Assembly: GCA_003343885.1 (NCBI GenBank)
Contig: QAKH01000083.1
Span: 1-35,531 of the forward strand
From: Clostridiales bacterium
GTDB taxonomy: Bacteria; Bacillota; Clostridia; Oscillospirales; CAG-382
Direction: 5' to 3'
Length of the DNA stretch: 35,531 nt
Each line of letters starts with the position of its first letter. Position 1 is the first letter of the stretch. Below, piece after piece: positions 34,346 through 35,531 of this stretch. The position numbers and the translations under genes are program-made. The notes under the pieces were generated by a model. It was not told the DNA's origin. It worked only from the letters and a program-made list of their open reading frames with translations, and did not search any database.

Positions 34346-34990
34346 ATGACAAAAACAAAAACTCTCGCTACCTGTGCAGTTTTGGTAGCAATGGCATTTG
34401 TGCTAGCACTATTATCGGAGTTCATTCCCTTACAACTCCCATTTGGCGGCAGCGTTACACTTGCAAGCATGCTCCCTATTGTTCTAATATCCTACATATT
34501 TGGAGTGAAACGGGGAGTCGGTAGCGCATTTATTTTTGCAATTCTGCAGATGATTCTCGGTTCAAAAACAATATCTGCACTCTTTTTACCAGGTGATGAA
34601 CAGGTAATTTGGTGGAAAGCCGTGCTTATATGCCTGCTTGATTATATAGTCGCTTTCACCGTGATAGGGCTGGCAGGAATATTTGTTAAAAAAATTAAAA
34701 GCAATTGCATAGCGTTAATGGTCGGCACTGCTTTTGCCCTTTTTCTTCGTTACATTGTTCACATTGTTTCAGGTGCGTTATTCTACGGTATGTGGGCAGA
34801 GTGGTTTTTTTCTGAAGCCGGTGCATTTGGTCAAACCGTACTTTCTTCACTTTCTGGCTCTGCGCTTGCATGGTTTTATTCTGTTTGCTATAATGGCCTG
34901 TACATGATACCTGAAATTGTTCTTACTACAATACTTGCAGGAGTGTTGGCTACCCTACTCCCCAAACTTGTAAAACCTTTAAATAAATAA
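34346..34990 (+). CDS. thiT: Thiamine ECF transporter S component ThiT
   Basis: 214 residues with about six membrane helices. ThiT binds thiamine and works with the shared ECF energising module (EcfA, EcfA', EcfT), which is not in this window. Family thiamine-site features are visible in HIVSGALFYGMWA (His, Gly and Trp) and in YNGLYMIPE. The start is ATG 34346 with CGGAGG 7-8 bp upstream; the longer frame from 34310 would begin inside the terminator. The TPP riboswitch upstream independently supports the substrate. Confidence 0.93.
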   Translation: MTKTKTLATCAVLVAMAFVLALLSEFIPLQLPFGGSVTLASMLPIVLISYIFGVKRGVGSAFIFAILQMILGSKTISALFLPGDEQVIWWKAVLICLLDYIVAFTVIGLAGIFVKKIKSNCIALMVGTAFALFLRYIVHIVSGALFYGMWAEWFFSEAGAFGQTVLSSLSGSALAWFYSVCYNGLYMIPEIVLTTILAGVLATLLPKLVKPLNK

Positions 34991-35044
34991 TTACGCTGTT
35001 GCAAGTTACCTTTCGAGGCAATTGTACTTACAAATTAAGCAAAG

Positions 35045-35078
35045 AACAGTCTCAAACGCAAAAATGAGACTGTTTTTT
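35045..35078 (+). terminator. thiT terminator
   Basis: AACAGTCTCA (35045-35054) pairs perfectly with TGAGACTGTT (35065-35074), followed by a run of T. It is 55 bp after the thiT stop. Confidence 0.9.
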
Positions 35079-35227
35079 ATATACTGAAATATGCTGCTCA
35101 ATGTTTTTTAATACTATGTGCCAATCTATCACCATAAGTAATGTTCAAGACATATTACTTTGTTATTTAAAACTTAAATGCAACTAGGAATTGAAAAAGA
35201 TTTCGAAATAAGAACCGGTCAAAACAT

Positions 35228-35256
35228 TTGAGAGAACAGACATTACAAATTATAAC
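35228..35256 (+). promoter_or_regulatory. Promoter-like pair in the 3' gene-free region
   Basis: TTGAGA (35228-35233), a 17-bp spacer, TATAAC (35251-35256). No coding gene follows within the window. Confidence 0.4.
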
Positions 35257-35262
35257 CTTTGC

Positions 35263-35459
35263 TAAATTTAGCGTTGAAAACACAAAAAAGTTTTTTAATA
35301 GAAATATTATACGCTTTTTTTAAAAGCGACAATTCCCTTATATTCTCCGTTTGATTGTTTGAGCCTCAAAGGCAAAGCAGTGCTTCGTTGCAAATCACAA
35401 TAATTTTACAAAGATATCCACTGAAAATTCCGCCGGAGTTTATCCCCGGCGGATTTTTT
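35263..35459 (+). ncRNA. Candidate non-coding transcript of about 195 nt
   Basis: It runs from the predicted start after the promoter at 35228-35256 to the terminator at 35429-35459. Internal folding includes GCTAAATTTAGC at the 5' end (35261-35272) and CGCTTTT/AAAAGCG (35312-35328). The only frame with a start is a 26-codon TTG frame without a ribosome site. No known RNA family was recognised. Confidence 0.3.
35429..35459 (+). terminator. Strong terminator near the window end
   Basis: TCCGCCGG (35429-35436) pairs with CCGGCGGA (35446-35453), followed by TTTTTT. On the minus strand the hairpin is followed by AATTTTC, so it may also serve a gene entering from the right. Confidence 0.8.
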
Positions 35460-35531
35460 ACTTATCTGCGCTCATTTACCATGGTTTTGTAAAGTTAAAA
35501 TGAAAAAATAGCATAATGATTTCACAAAATT

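Larger units (their letters stand above)
34991..35531. other. 541-bp stretch to the window end without a supported gene
   Basis: It holds the thiT terminator (35045-35078), then AT-rich DNA with a promoter-like pair (35228-35256) and a strong terminator (35429-35459). No ORF longer than about 30 codons has a ribosome site on either strand. A minus-strand gene could enter from the right edge, but the visible 70 bases do not show one. Confidence 0.55.

Overview
The window looks like chromosomal DNA from a spore-forming, low-to-mid GC Clostridia member (Oscillospirales/Ruminococcaceae-like, probably gut or rumen). The reasons are the ctsR-mcsA-mcsB-clpC operon with CtsR boxes, spoIVB, a YerC-type TrpR-like regulator, an ECF-type thiamine S-component (ThiT) behind a TPP riboswitch, SLH-type surface proteins, and short intergenic repeats of a kind common in Clostridia. 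The genus is not determinable by eye. No rRNA, tRNA or CRISPR array was seen.

Layout. (1) 1-12.5 kb is accessory and mostly extracellular. It starts with a transposase tail and a palindromic repeat. A two-gene minus-strand operon follows (GLUG-type beta-helix protein, then a 1961-residue modular GH78 alpha-L-rhamnosidase) with a divergent AraC regulator. Next come a broken TIR-domain gene and a second minus-strand pair of secreted proteins (SLH protein, then FG-GAP/VCBS protein). (2) 12.5-21.2 kb is a minus-strand housekeeping run, in transcription order yerC-like, methyltransferase, hslO, miaB, ylbF/ymcA-like, mutS, mgtE. A structured leader precedes mgtE, and a possible small RNA gene lies just past the mgtE terminator. 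(3) 21.2-25.8 kb holds an amidohydrolase and topB (DNA topoisomerase III), separated by 730 bp of hairpins and a two-copy tandem repeat of about 190 bp. (4) 25.8-28.7 kb has spoIVB convergent with a VanY-type D,D-carboxypeptidase. (5) 28.7-34 kb has a small unknown protein, then the CtsR-regulated protein quality-control operon ending at a strong terminator. (6) 34.1-35.5 kb has a TPP riboswitch, thiT and its terminator, then a gene-free stretch with its own promoter-like and terminator-like signals.

How the genes work together. The AraC regulator probably controls the divergent surface rhamnosidase operon. The miaB-ylbF/ymcA-mutS order resembles the ymcA-miaB-mutS neighbourhood of Bacillus. 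CtsR represses its own operon; McsA/McsB (arginine kinase) and ClpC form the arginine-phosphorylation/degradation pathway. ThiT imports thiamine under TPP feedback. The sequence-level signals most worth checking are the mgtE leader, the two candidate non-coding transcripts, the tandem repeat island and the repeat at the 3' end of the rhamnosidase gene.
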